From: Bacillota bacterium
Lineage (GTDB): Bacteria > Bacillota_A > Clostridia > Lachnospirales > WQUN01
NCBI GenBank assembly: GCA_009786175.1
Contig: WQTQ01000168.1
Coordinates: 1-13,142, forward strand
Length of the DNA: 13,142 nucleotides
Direction of reading: 5' to 3'
Below the pieces are notes generated by a model. The model was not told the DNA's origin, made no database searches, and saw only the letters and a list, made by a program, of their open reading frames with translations. The number at the start of each line of letters is the position of its first letter. Within the stretch, counting starts at the first letter, position 1. Shown here piece after piece: positions 1-6,354 of the stretch. Position numbers and translations under genes: made by a program.

Positions 1-69
1 TATGATAAACTTTCTTCCATGTTTCAGGCTTTCGTCATTCTTGCTTGCATTATGATTTGGTTAAAATGA
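1..69 (+). CDS. 3' end of an upstream gene, probable membrane protein tail (partial)
   Basis: Reading from base 1, frame 1 stays open for 22 codons and stops at TGA 67-69. The translated tail is strongly hydrophobic (FQAFVILACIMIWLK), which looks like the last transmembrane helix of a membrane protein ending in a positively charged residue. The other two forward frames close early. The gene runs off the left edge, so its family cannot be named. Only 22 residues are visible, and an open frame this short can occur by chance. The hairpin at 30-74 overlaps its stop codon, as also happens at the ends of two other genes in this window, and this modestly supports the call. Confidence 0.4.
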   Translation, partial: YDKLSSMFQAFVILACIMIWLK

Positions 70-80
70 CGAAATTTTTT
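30..80 (+). terminator. Hairpin with U-tract upstream of the ECF operon (terminator or attenuator)
   Basis: TTTCGTCATT (30-39) is perfectly complementary to AATGACGAAA (65-74), and six T residues follow directly at 75-80. The stem is 10 bp with a 25-base loop, which is long for an intrinsic terminator and makes the structure less stable. It most simply ends the upstream gene. Because it lies only 35 bases before the ribosome binding site of the ECF operon, it could also be the expression platform of a leader that begins left of the window. No T-box or SAM-riboswitch core is visible in the 30 bases before it. Confidence 0.55.
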
Positions 81-128
81 ATTTGTCGGATAGACCCTAG
101 TAAATAAGCAACTTAAGGAGTTGGAGAC

Positions 129-704
129 ATGCAAGGATTCGCAGGAAAGTTTGTAGGAAAGTGGAACACCCTTACGCTGGTTAGTGTAGCTGTGGGTGCC
201 GCACTGTTTGGCGTACTTATGGTATACGGCAGCATACCTGTATTTGCCAACACATTTTTAACATCTGCAATGATTGTACCCGTTGTTGTAGGCGCGTTGT
301 TTGGGCCGCTGCCCGCATTTGTTACACTTGGTATCGGCAACATTATTGCCGACCTTATTGGCGGATGGGGCTTGTGGTTTGACTGGGCCGTTGGCAACGC
401 GGTTCTTGGGTTGTTTGTGGGTGCGCTGCCGCTGTACGGTGCCCGTATTGACGAAGGCATTTTTGGCCTTAAGCATGCCATAATTTATGCGATTGTTGTC
501 ATAGTTGGCAACGCTGTTGCTTTTGGTGTTGTTACACCTATTATGACTTCAATTTTCTACGCGGCAGATTTGGAAATTACGCTTATTCAATCTATGTTTG
601 CGTTTGTTTCCAACATAATTGTGCTTACAGTTGTGGGTATTCCTCTTTTATTCTTGCTTGCCGGCCGCTACAGGAAGCGCAGCAATTTAAAAATGGAAGA
701 CTAA
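129..704 (+). CDS. ECF transporter S component (substrate-binding), UPF0397-like
   Basis: This 191-residue integral membrane protein is probably the substrate-capturing subunit of the ECF importer encoded by the next two genes. It has about six hydrophobic segments (roughly residues 14-34, 43-60, 62-77, 86-103, 116-139 and 156-178) and a basic tail (RYRKR). The GALFGPLPAF stretch at 55-64 and the helix after it, the GIFGLKH motif near 110-116 and the overall length resemble UPF0397-family S components. Those sit beside a duplicated ATPase and a CbiQ protein in other Bacillota, as here. From memory, this family has been predicted as riboflavin-like or as part of a methionine-regulated ECF system, so the substrate is open. 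The start is well supported: AAGGAG at 115-120 lies 8 bases before the ATG. The ATPase gene begins 2 bases after the stop. Confidence 0.8.
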   Translation: MQGFAGKFVGKWNTLTLVSVAVGAALFGVLMVYGSIPVFANTFLTSAMIVPVVVGALFGPLPAFVTLGIGNIIADLIGGWGLWFDWAVGNAVLGLFVGALPLYGARIDEGIFGLKHAIIYAIVVIVGNAVAFGVVTPIMTSIFYAADLEITLIQSMFAFVSNIIVLTVVGIPLLFLLAGRYRKRSNLKMED

Positions 705-706
705 TC

Positions 707-2437
707 ATGAGTGACAACCACACGAAAAAACCTGTTATTGAGTTTGCGGACTTTGGCTTCCAATACAAAGTTCAAACTTCTCCCACACTCCACAATATAA
801 ATTTGACCCTTTATGAAGGGGAAAAGGTACTTATTTTGGGGGCGTCCGGCAGCGGCAAATCTACATTAGCAAATTGTATTAACGGAATAGTGCCCTTTTC
901 ATACAAGGGCACTATTTCCGGTTCTTTAAAAGTTAACGGTTTGGAAACGCGGGACCTTTCTATTTTTGAGCTTAGCAGGTATGTAGGTACGGTTTTACAA
1001 GATTCCGACGCGCAGTTTGTAGGGCTCTCTGTTGGCGAAGACATTGCTTTTGCAATGGAAAACGATAATATTCCCCGGGACGAAATGCTGGTAAAAGTGT
1101 TTGAAAACAGCCAAAAAGTTGGAATGCAAGATTTTTTGGCGGCACTGCCCTTTAACCTGTCCGGCGGGCAAAAGCAAAAAGTCGCCCTTGGTGGTGTACT
1201 TGGCGAGGATATGAATATACTAATATTTGACGAGCCTCTGGCGTCTTTAGACCCAAAGGCAGGCACCGCCGCCATAGACTTGATTGACCATATTTCTAAA
1301 GACCGCACAGTTATAATTATCGAACATCGTTTGGAAGACGTTTTATACCGCCCTGTGGACCGTATTATTGTAATGGATGAAGGGCGGATTGTAGCCGACA
1401 CAACCCCAATCGGGCTGTTGTGCGGCACAACTTTGCTGGAGTACGGCATACGCGAACCATTGTACATTACTGCGTTAAAATATGCCGGGTGCCGCTTGGC
1501 AGGTATTCAGCAGCTGGAAGATGTAGAAAATATAGACATAAACGACGAAAACAAAAAAAAGCTGCTGGCTTTTTTTGAAAATAAAACAGACAGTGCAGGG
1601 CCGGAACAGGGCGAAGAAATAATTCGCCTGGATAACATAACCTTCGCCTACGACCAGGAAGCAAACCCCAGAAATGTTTTGCGCAATATTTCTTTTTCAA
1701 TTAATAAAGGCGAGCGCATAGCTTTAATCGGTAAAAATGGCGCGGGGAAATCTACCGTGGCAAGGCTTGTCTGTGGTATTAGCCGCCCAAAGACCGGGGC
1801 AATTTATATCGGCGGCCGGGACTACAAAAACCTGAGCATAAAAGAAATTGGCGAAAATATTGGTTTTGTTATGCAAAACCCAAATCAAATGCTGGTAAAA
1901 GACACTATAAAAGCAGAAGTTGAGCTGGCACTGCAAATTAGAAAAATGCCGGAGGGCGAGGTAACAGCCCAAGGTGAAAAGGCAATGCGCATTTGCGAAA
2001 TATACCGTATGCGCAACTGGCCTGTAGATGCGGTAAGCTACGGGCAAAAAAAACGCGTTACCGTCGCATCAATTTTAGCGTTAGAGCCGGATGTACTTAT
2101 ACTGGACGAGCCAACCGCCGGGCAGGATTACCGCCATTACATGGAGATAATTACATTCATAAATAACTTAAACGCCCTGCATGGCAAGACAATAATTTTT
2201 ATCACTCACGATATGCACCTGGCCATAGAAAATACAGACCGCGCCATTGTACTTTCCGATGGCGAGCTTGTGGCGGACTCCAATGTGTTTTCTGTGCTGT
2301 CCGACAATGAAATAATTGAAAAGGCAAATTTAAAGCAAACGTCTTTGTACACACTGGCGCGCAAACTAAATATCGAACCGGAAGAATTTATCAAGCATTA
2401 TATCCAATACGAAAGGATGGTGAGAGCAAGTGAATAG
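707..2437 (+). CDS. Fused two-domain ECF transporter ATPase (EcfA1-EcfA2 type)
   Basis: This cytoplasmic protein of 576 residues carries both ATP-binding halves of an ECF importer in one chain. Domain 1 has Walker A GASGSGKST (45-53), Q-loop Q98, signature LSGGQKQK (151-158), Walker B ILIFDEP (171-177) and switch histidine H207. A linker of about 230-305 corresponds to the extra region (DUF3744-like) seen in duplicated ECF ATPases. Domain 2 has Walker A GKNGAGKST (342-350), Q390, a changed signature VSYGQKKR (443-450), Walker B VLILDEP (463-469) with TAGQD after it, and H501. Both domains keep their catalytic lysine, glutamate and histidine, so both look active. The start follows the S-component stop by 2 bases with only a weak ribosome binding site, suggesting translational coupling. 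Its 3' end overlaps ecfT by 8 bases. Confidence 0.93.
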   Translation: MSDNHTKKPVIEFADFGFQYKVQTSPTLHNINLTLYEGEKVLILGASGSGKSTLANCINGIVPFSYKGTISGSLKVNGLETRDLSIFELSRYVGTVLQDSDAQFVGLSVGEDIAFAMENDNIPRDEMLVKVFENSQKVGMQDFLAALPFNLSGGQKQKVALGGVLGEDMNILIFDEPLASLDPKAGTAAIDLIDHISKDRTVIIIEHRLEDVLYRPVDRIIVMDEGRIVADTTPIGLLCGTTLLEYGIREPLYITALKYAGCRLAGIQQLEDVENIDINDENKKKLLAFFENKTDSAGPEQGEEIIRLDNITFAYDQEANPRNVLRNISFSINKGERIALIGKNGAGKSTVARLVCGISRPKTGAIYIGGRDYKNLSIKEIGENIGFVMQNPNQMLVKDTIKAEVELALQIRKMPEGEVTAQGEKAMRICEIYRMRNWPVDAVSYGQKKRVTVASILALEPDVLILDEPTAGQDYRHYMEIITFINNLNALHGKTIIFITHDMHLAIENTDRAIVLSDGELVADSNVFSVLSDNEIIEKANLKQTSLYTLARKLNIEPEEFIKHYIQYERMVRASE

Positions 2438-3296
2438 ACGTTTTATGATCAGCTATTCGCCCGGCACCACTCCTTTGCAGCGGCTGAACGGGACAACAAA
2501 GGTATTGGGTTTTCTTGTCATTACGGTTTACATAATTATGACCTTTGATGTACGGATGCTCTTGCCCATGTTTGTGTTGTGTACCATTGGTGTAATTTCC
2601 ATGAAGCCAAACTGGAAGCTGGTATTTTTTATGTTTGCTTTCATGTTTGTAATGGCGGGGTTAATTGGCAGTACTATGATAATTTTGGTGCGGCCTTCCT
2701 CCGGGCTTACCCGCGTAGGGGCAGAAAATATTATTTGGCAGCTTAATGACCGATTTTTTATTTCGTTGGAACTGTTATGGTATGTGGGAATGATGTTTTT
2801 CAAACGTGTTTGTTCTTTTGCGTCGGCAATACTGTTTATTGTGGCCATAACCCCGTCAGAGCTGGCATCAGGCCTTAACAGGCTGAAAGTACCGTACAAA
2901 ATTTGTACGATAATGGCGTTGGCATTCCGTACAATCCCGGATATTGCAAGGGATTACGGTAATATAAAAAATTCGCTGATGATGCGCGGGATAGAAATGG
3001 ATTCCAAAAAAGCAGGTTTGGGGACAAAATTAAAGCAAACAATTTTTATGCTTGCCCCGCTGATAATGACATCCTTCGGTAAGGTTGGCAACATTGCCAA
3101 CGCAATGGATTTGCGCGGTTTTGGCAAGCATAAACAGCGGACATGGTACAGCGAAAAAGAACCAACCCGTGCGGATTGGGTTGCAAGGGTACTAATTATA
3201 CTGCTGGGTTTGTTCTGTATTTATTACATTATCCAGTTCCGTTTTGTTAACCCTCCGGCCTTTGACTACTGGGCACCATGGGTAGAATCAAGATGA
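2430..3296 (+). CDS. ecfT: ECF transporter transmembrane coupling protein (EcfT/CbiQ family)
   Basis: This 288-residue membrane protein is the scaffold that couples the two ATPase domains to the S component. Hydrophobic helices occupy about 25-55, 63-87, 112-140 and 251-270. Two Arg-Gly motifs in the cytoplasmic coupling helices are visible, MRG (185-187) and LRG (228-230); in this family they dock into the ATPase grooves. The TPSELASGL motif (141-149) before them is also typical. The start is GTG at 2430, overlapping the ATPase gene by 8 bases, with AAAGGATGGTGAG just upstream. An ATG at 2445 is the alternative, but it is 20 bases from the GGTGAG motif. Order and spacing make it the third gene of the importer operon. 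Confidence 0.9.
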   Translation: MNRRFMISYSPGTTPLQRLNGTTKVLGFLVITVYIIMTFDVRMLLPMFVLCTIGVISMKPNWKLVFFMFAFMFVMAGLIGSTMIILVRPSSGLTRVGAENIIWQLNDRFFISLELLWYVGMMFFKRVCSFASAILFIVAITPSELASGLNRLKVPYKICTIMALAFRTIPDIARDYGNIKNSLMMRGIEMDSKKAGLGTKLKQTIFMLAPLIMTSFGKVGNIANAMDLRGFGKHKQRTWYSEKEPTRADWVARVLIILLGLFCIYYIIQFRFVNPPAFDYWAPWVESR

Positions 3297-4033
3297 CGGA
3301 TTACGGCTTTGTTGTTGTGCATATTCCCCACACGTCAACATTTATACCGGATGAATACAGGCAGACTATTTTGCTTAATGATGCTGAATTGCACAATGAA
3401 CTAGCTGTCATGACAGACGCCTTTTGCGACCGGCTTTACGATTTCCCCGGCGTAGGCGATACAATATTCGCGCCTCTAAGCCGTTTAGTGTGCGACATGG
3501 AGCGGTTTAGAGATGACGAAAGTGAGCCCTGCGCCAAAATAGGCCAGGGGCTTATGTACACCCATACCCATGACGGAAAGTTGTTACGCAAGTATGATAA
3601 CGCTCTTCGTGAAAAAATTCTGGCAGAATATTATGACCCGCATCACGCCCGCCTAACTGCCGCGGTGGATGCTGCATTGGCCAAGTACGGAAAATGCCTG
3701 ATAATTGACGGGCATTCTTTCCCGGACGGGCCGAGTATGCCGGACTTTGACATAGGTACGGATAATTTCCATACGCCGCAAAATTTGCGGGACGCTTTAT
3801 GCAAAAGAATAGGGGAACTGGGTTTTTCGCACTTGGTAAACATCCCTTACAGCGGTACAATTACGCCAATGAACCATTATGGCAAAGACAGCCGTGTAAA
3901 GTCCGTAATGATAGAAACAAACCGAAAATTGTACCAACAGCCGGGGCAATTTGACAAAACCTCGGATTTTGAAAAAGTTCGTAATGTTTGCCACCAGTTG
4001 ATAAAATGTGCAGCAAATGCCGGGGGATTTTAA
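3293..4033 (+). CDS. N-formylglutamate amidohydrolase family protein
   Basis: This predicted cytoplasmic hydrolase has 246 residues. The family includes HutG-type enzymes that split N-formylglutamate into formate and glutamate, but members act on varied N-acyl or N-formyl substrates. Visible family motifs (numbered from the chosen start) are HIPH (10-13), SRLVCDMERF (63-72), GQGLMYT (84-90), DGHSFP (139-144) and IETNR (207-211). The start at 3293 gives an ATGA overlap with the ecfT stop, a classic coupling signal. An in-frame ATG at 3278 would add five residues (MGRIK), and neither has a strong ribosome binding site. There are no other histidine-degradation genes nearby, so the context links the enzyme to the importer. 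It may process what the transporter brings in; that is inference. A terminator straddles its stop. Confidence 0.8.
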   Translation: MTDYGFVVVHIPHTSTFIPDEYRQTILLNDAELHNELAVMTDAFCDRLYDFPGVGDTIFAPLSRLVCDMERFRDDESEPCAKIGQGLMYTHTHDGKLLRKYDNALREKILAEYYDPHHARLTAAVDAALAKYGKCLIIDGHSFPDGPSMPDFDIGTDNFHTPQNLRDALCKRIGELGFSHLVNIPYSGTITPMNHYGKDSRVKSVMIETNRKLYQQPGQFDKTSDFEKVRNVCHQLIKCAANAGGF

Positions 4034-4051
4034 CACCCCGGCTTTTTCTTT
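4019..4051 (+). terminator. Intrinsic terminator spanning the amidohydrolase stop codon
   Basis: GCCGGGG (4019-4025) pairs perfectly with CCCCGGC (4036-4042) across a 10-base loop containing the TAA stop (4031-4033). TTTTTCTTT follows at 4043-4051. This compact GC-rich stem with a U-tract should end the ECF-amidohydrolase transcript before the cysK promoter. Confidence 0.88.
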
Positions 4052-4061
4052 CCCATAAACC

Positions 4062-4092
4062 TTGACAAAATATTTTTAATGCATAGTATAGT
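4062..4092 (+). promoter_or_regulatory. Sigma-A-type promoter of cysK-cysE
   Basis: A perfect -35 box TTGACA lies at 4062-4067. Two -10 candidates overlap: TAGTAT (4084-4089, 16-base spacer) and TATAGT (4087-4092, 19-base spacer). The promoter starts 11 bases after the terminator U-tract and about 30 bases before the cysK start, so cysK begins its own transcript. No operator palindrome was recognised. Confidence 0.6.
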
Positions 4093-4122
4093 AGTGATGA
4101 AAATAAGAAAGGTATGTAAATA

Positions 4123-5064
4123 ATGGGAAAAGTATACACAAATGCATGTGAGCTGGTTGGCTCTACACCGCTTATGCAATTATCAAGGTTTGCGGCAAAA
4201 CACAATGTAAACGCCAACATTTTAGGGAAGCTGGAGCGTTTTAATATTGCCGGCAGCGTAAAAGACAGAATTGCTCTTGGAATGATAAATGACGCAGAAG
4301 AAAAAGGGCTTTTAAAAGAAGACAGCGTTATTATCGAGCCTACAAGCGGCAATACGGGCATAGGCCTGGCTGCCATAGCCGCCGCAAAGGGTTACAAAGT
4401 TATTTTTACCATGCCGGACACAATGAGCATGGAAAGGCGAAATTTATTAAAAGCATACGGGGCAAAACTTGTTTTAACCGAAGGGGCAAAAGGAATGCGC
4501 GGTGCTATTGAGAAGGCCGAAGAATTGGCCGCAAACACGCCAAACTCTTTTATGCCCGGGCAATTTTCAAACCCGGCCAACCCGGCGGTTCATATAAATA
4601 CAACAGGCCCGGAAATTTGGGACGATACAAACGGCCTTGTAGACATTTTTGTAGCCGGGGTTGGCACCGGCGGCACAATAACCGGGGCAGGGGGCTATTT
4701 AAAGTCTAAAAACCCGGATTTGTATATTGCGGCTGTAGAACCGGCAGATTCCCCGGTTCTTTCCGGGGGCAAACCAAGCCCCCACGGAATCCAGGGGATA
4801 GGCGCGGGCTTTGTGCCGGATATCCTAAACACAAGTATTTACGATGAAATTATTACGGTTACAAGTGATGATGCTTTTGCCATTGGACGGGACTTGGCGC
4901 AGGCGGAAGGGCTTTTGGTCGGCATTTCTTCCGGCGCGGCGGTTTGGGCTGCCATACAGCTGGCAAAGCGGCCCGGTAATGAAGGCAAAAATATAGTTGT
5001 AATACTGCCGGACACCGGGGAGAGGTATCTTTCTACGGGAATGTTTGCAGAGGATCAGAGGTGA
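4123..5064 (+). CDS. cysK: Cysteine synthase A (O-acetylserine sulfhydrylase)
   Basis: This PLP enzyme makes cysteine from O-acetylserine and sulfide. It has 313 residues, the normal length. The PLP lysine is K47 in SVKDR, the substrate-binding TSGNTG loop is at 74-79, the phosphate-binding GTGGT is at 181-185, and SSGAA is at 269-273. The N-terminal LVGSTPL and C-terminal [10 protein letters not shown] segments are typical of the family. The ATG at 4123 follows AAGAAAGG (4105-4112) by 10 bases. cysE, which supplies its substrate, starts 4 bases after the stop, and the two probably form the cysteine synthase pair. A homologous cystathionine beta-synthase-type activity cannot be excluded from sequence alone, but the cysE neighbour makes CysK most likely. 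Confidence 0.94.
   Translation: MGKVYTNACELVGSTPLMQLSRFAAKHNVNANILGKLERFNIAGSVKDRIALGMINDAEEKGLLKEDSVIIEPTSGNTGIGLAAIAAAKGYKVIFTMPDTMSMERRNLLKAYGAKLVLTEGAKGMRGAIEKAEELAANTPNSFMPGQFSNPANPAVHINTTGPEIWDDTNGLVDIFVAGVGTGGTITGAGGYLKSKNPDLYIAAVEPADSPVLSGGKPSPHGIQGIGAGFVPDILNTSIYDEIITVTSDDAFAIGRDLAQAEGLLVGISSGAAVWAAIQLAKRPGNEGKNIVVILPDTGERYLSTGMFAEDQR
5057..5064 (+). promoter_or_regulatory. Ribosome binding site that sets the cysE TTG start
   Basis: AGAGGTGA at 5057-5064 matches the 16S-complementary consensus GGAGGTGA at seven of eight positions and lies 4 bases before TTG 5069. It overlaps the cysK stop, TGA at 5062-5064. This placement favours TTG 5069 over the in-frame TTG at 5045, which lies upstream of the site inside cysK. 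Confidence 0.7.
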
Positions 5065-5068
5065 CAAT

Positions 5069-5656
5069 TTGAAATTAGCCAGACTTATACAGGTAATACG
5101 TGAGCAAGACCCTGCCATACGTTCAAATATGGAAATACTTTTGTACCAGGGCTTATGGGCAATGTTTTTTCATAAAATCGCCCATAAGTTATACAAATGT
5201 AAATTTTTCTTTTTATCCAGGGCTTTTTCCCAGCATTCCCGCTTTATGACGGGTATAGAAATACACCCGGGTGCTAAAATTGGCAGCGGTGTTTTTATCG
5301 ACCACGGCGCGGGGGTTGTAATAGGTGAAACCTGCGAAATAGGGGACAACGTGACCATTTACCAAGGCGTAACCTTGGGCGGTACCGGTAAGGATGTGGG
5401 CAAGCGGCATCCTACTGTATGCACAGATGTAGTTATCGGCGCAAATTCCATTATTCTTGGACCAATTGTAATTGGTGAAGGGGCCAGAATAGGTGCGGGT
5501 GCCATTGTAATTAAAGATGTACCGCCGGGTGCCACAATAGTTGGCGTACCGGCCAGGAATACAAAAGAAGAATCATCCCTTCGCGTAGAGATGGAATTGT
5601 TAAAAGAACGGGTTCAGCAGTTGGAGCAGATGCTGAAGAATAAAGACAGCCGTTAG
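5069..5656 (+). CDS. cysE: Serine O-acetyltransferase
   Basis: This enzyme transfers acetyl from acetyl-CoA to serine, giving O-acetylserine for CysK. From the TTG start at 5069 it has 195 residues, the short form common in Bacillota. An alpha-helical N-terminal part (1-60) precedes a left-handed beta-helix of hexapeptide repeats (about 62-160). [11 protein letters not shown] (62-72), the catalytic histidine H79 in FIDHG, VIGET (84-88) and the VTLGGTGK loop (101-108) are visible. The charged C-terminal helix (about 170-192) could form a short coiled coil. A longer frame starting at TTG 5045 is possible but has no ribosome binding site. It is co-transcribed with cysK. Confidence 0.93.
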   Translation: MKLARLIQVIREQDPAIRSNMEILLYQGLWAMFFHKIAHKLYKCKFFFLSRAFSQHSRFMTGIEIHPGAKIGSGVFIDHGAGVVIGETCEIGDNVTIYQGVTLGGTGKDVGKRHPTVCTDVVIGANSIILGPIVIGEGARIGAGAIVIKDVPPGATIVGVPARNTKEESSLRVEMELLKERVQQLEQMLKNKDSR

Positions 5657-5663
5657 AGCTTTG

Positions 5664-5672
5664 TGTTATACT
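5664..5672 (+). promoter_or_regulatory. Possible extended -10 promoter for ruvA-ruvB
   Basis: TGTTATACT fits the extended -10 pattern TGn followed by TATACT (five of six bases match TATAAT). It lies in the 45-base gap between cysE and ruvA. No good -35 box is seen 16-18 bases upstream, so the call is tentative. It would give ruvAB expression independent of the cysteine genes. Confidence 0.35.
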
Positions 5673-5701
5673 GGGCCCAATAACTTTTTAGGATGGTGCG
5701 T

Positions 5702-6325
5702 ATGATTGCATATGTAAAAGGTACGTTGGCGTTTGTCAATGATCAATCTGTGGTGGTGGACGTTAATGGGGTGGGGTACTTAGTAAACGTATCACCTGCA
5801 ACCATTGGCCGTTTGCCCGCAAAAAATAGCAATTTACAGCTATTTACGTATTTGCAGGCTACCGAAAGCGGGCAATCCCTACACGGTTTTTTAACCCAGG
5901 AAGAAGTACGGATGTTTATGCTTTTAATCTCGGTTTCCGGCATAGGCCCAAAGGTAGCATCGGGGATTTTGGGGGCATTATCGCCCCAGGAAATTATTAT
6001 GGCTATTATCGCAGAAGACGCGGTACTGCTTAGCAAAGCCCCCGGCGTTGGTAAAAAGACGGCCCAGCGGGTTTTGTTGGAATTAAGAGATAAAATTAAA
6101 ACATCCGATGCTTGGGAAGAATCGGGCGGTATGGCGGCTGTAAAAATGACAGGTGCCGCGGCAGGCCCAAAAGGCGAAAAACAGGATGCAATGGACGCTT
6201 TGCTGGCCCTTGGCTACAGCCGCTCGGAAGCAATGCAAGTTGTGCTGGAAGTTGCCGAAGAAGACATGAAAACGGATACCTTGATACGGCTGGCACTAAA
6301 AAAATTAGCGAGAATTACCCCCTGA
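5702..6325 (+). CDS. ruvA: Holliday junction branch migration protein RuvA
   Basis: RuvA binds four-way DNA junctions as a tetramer and loads the RuvB motor. The protein has 207 residues. An N-terminal OB-fold (1-62) is followed by two helix-hairpin-helix motifs, VSGIGPKVA (78-86) and APGVGKKTA (113-121). A variable linker (about 135-158) joins a C-terminal RuvB-binding domain (about 160-204, DAMDALLALGYS). The start is taken at ATG 5702 because RuvA proteins begin MIA or MIG and AGGATGGTG lies just upstream; an in-frame ATG at 5693 would add only MVR. The stop sits inside a perfect palindrome, and ruvB starts 29 bases later. Confidence 0.95.
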   Translation: MIAYVKGTLAFVNDQSVVVDVNGVGYLVNVSPATIGRLPAKNSNLQLFTYLQATESGQSLHGFLTQEEVRMFMLLISVSGIGPKVASGILGALSPQEIIMAIIAEDAVLLSKAPGVGKKTAQRVLLELRDKIKTSDAWEESGGMAAVKMTGAAAGPKGEKQDAMDALLALGYSRSEAMQVVLEVAEEDMKTDTLIRLALKKLARITP

Positions 6326-6337
6326 TATCAGGGGGTA
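6316..6337 (+). repeat. Perfect 22-base palindrome between ruvA and ruvB
   Basis: TACCCCCTG (6316-6324) pairs perfectly with CAGGGGGTA (6329-6337) around ATAT. In RNA this gives a 9-bp GC-rich stem with a four-base loop. The ruvA stop codon (6323-6325) is within it, and the ruvB ribosome binding site AGGAG (6343-6347) begins 5 bases after it. No T-tract follows, so it is not an ordinary terminator. It may be an mRNA-stabilising or translation-tuning hairpin, or a DNA-binding site. Confidence 0.9.
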
Positions 6338-6354
6338 GACACAGGAGTTAGAAA

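Noticed and set aside
1..128. Riboswitch upstream of the ECF operon (TPP, FMN, SAM, preQ1, T-box)
   Set aside because: None of the conserved core sequences could be found in these 128 bases; only a hairpin with a U-tract is present. A leader that begins left of the window remains possible.
811..1467. Long open frame of 218 codons on the reverse strand
   Set aside because: It lies wholly inside the ECF ATPase gene, has no family motif and its serine- and isoleucine-rich translation is typical of an antisense shadow. The same applies to the 184-codon reverse frame at 7746-8300 inside the MutS-like gene and the 171-codon reverse frame at 3861-4376.
4114..4119. Minimal ATG-TAA start-stop element just before cysK
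   Set aside because: It lies only 1 base after AAAGG, too close to be used, and such six-base matches are common in AT-rich leaders.
5666..5689. Possible terminator between cysE and ruvA (GTTAT...ATAAC followed by TTTTT)
   Set aside because: The 5-bp arms enclose TGGGCCCA, which cannot continue the stem with a workable loop, so the structure is too weak to call.
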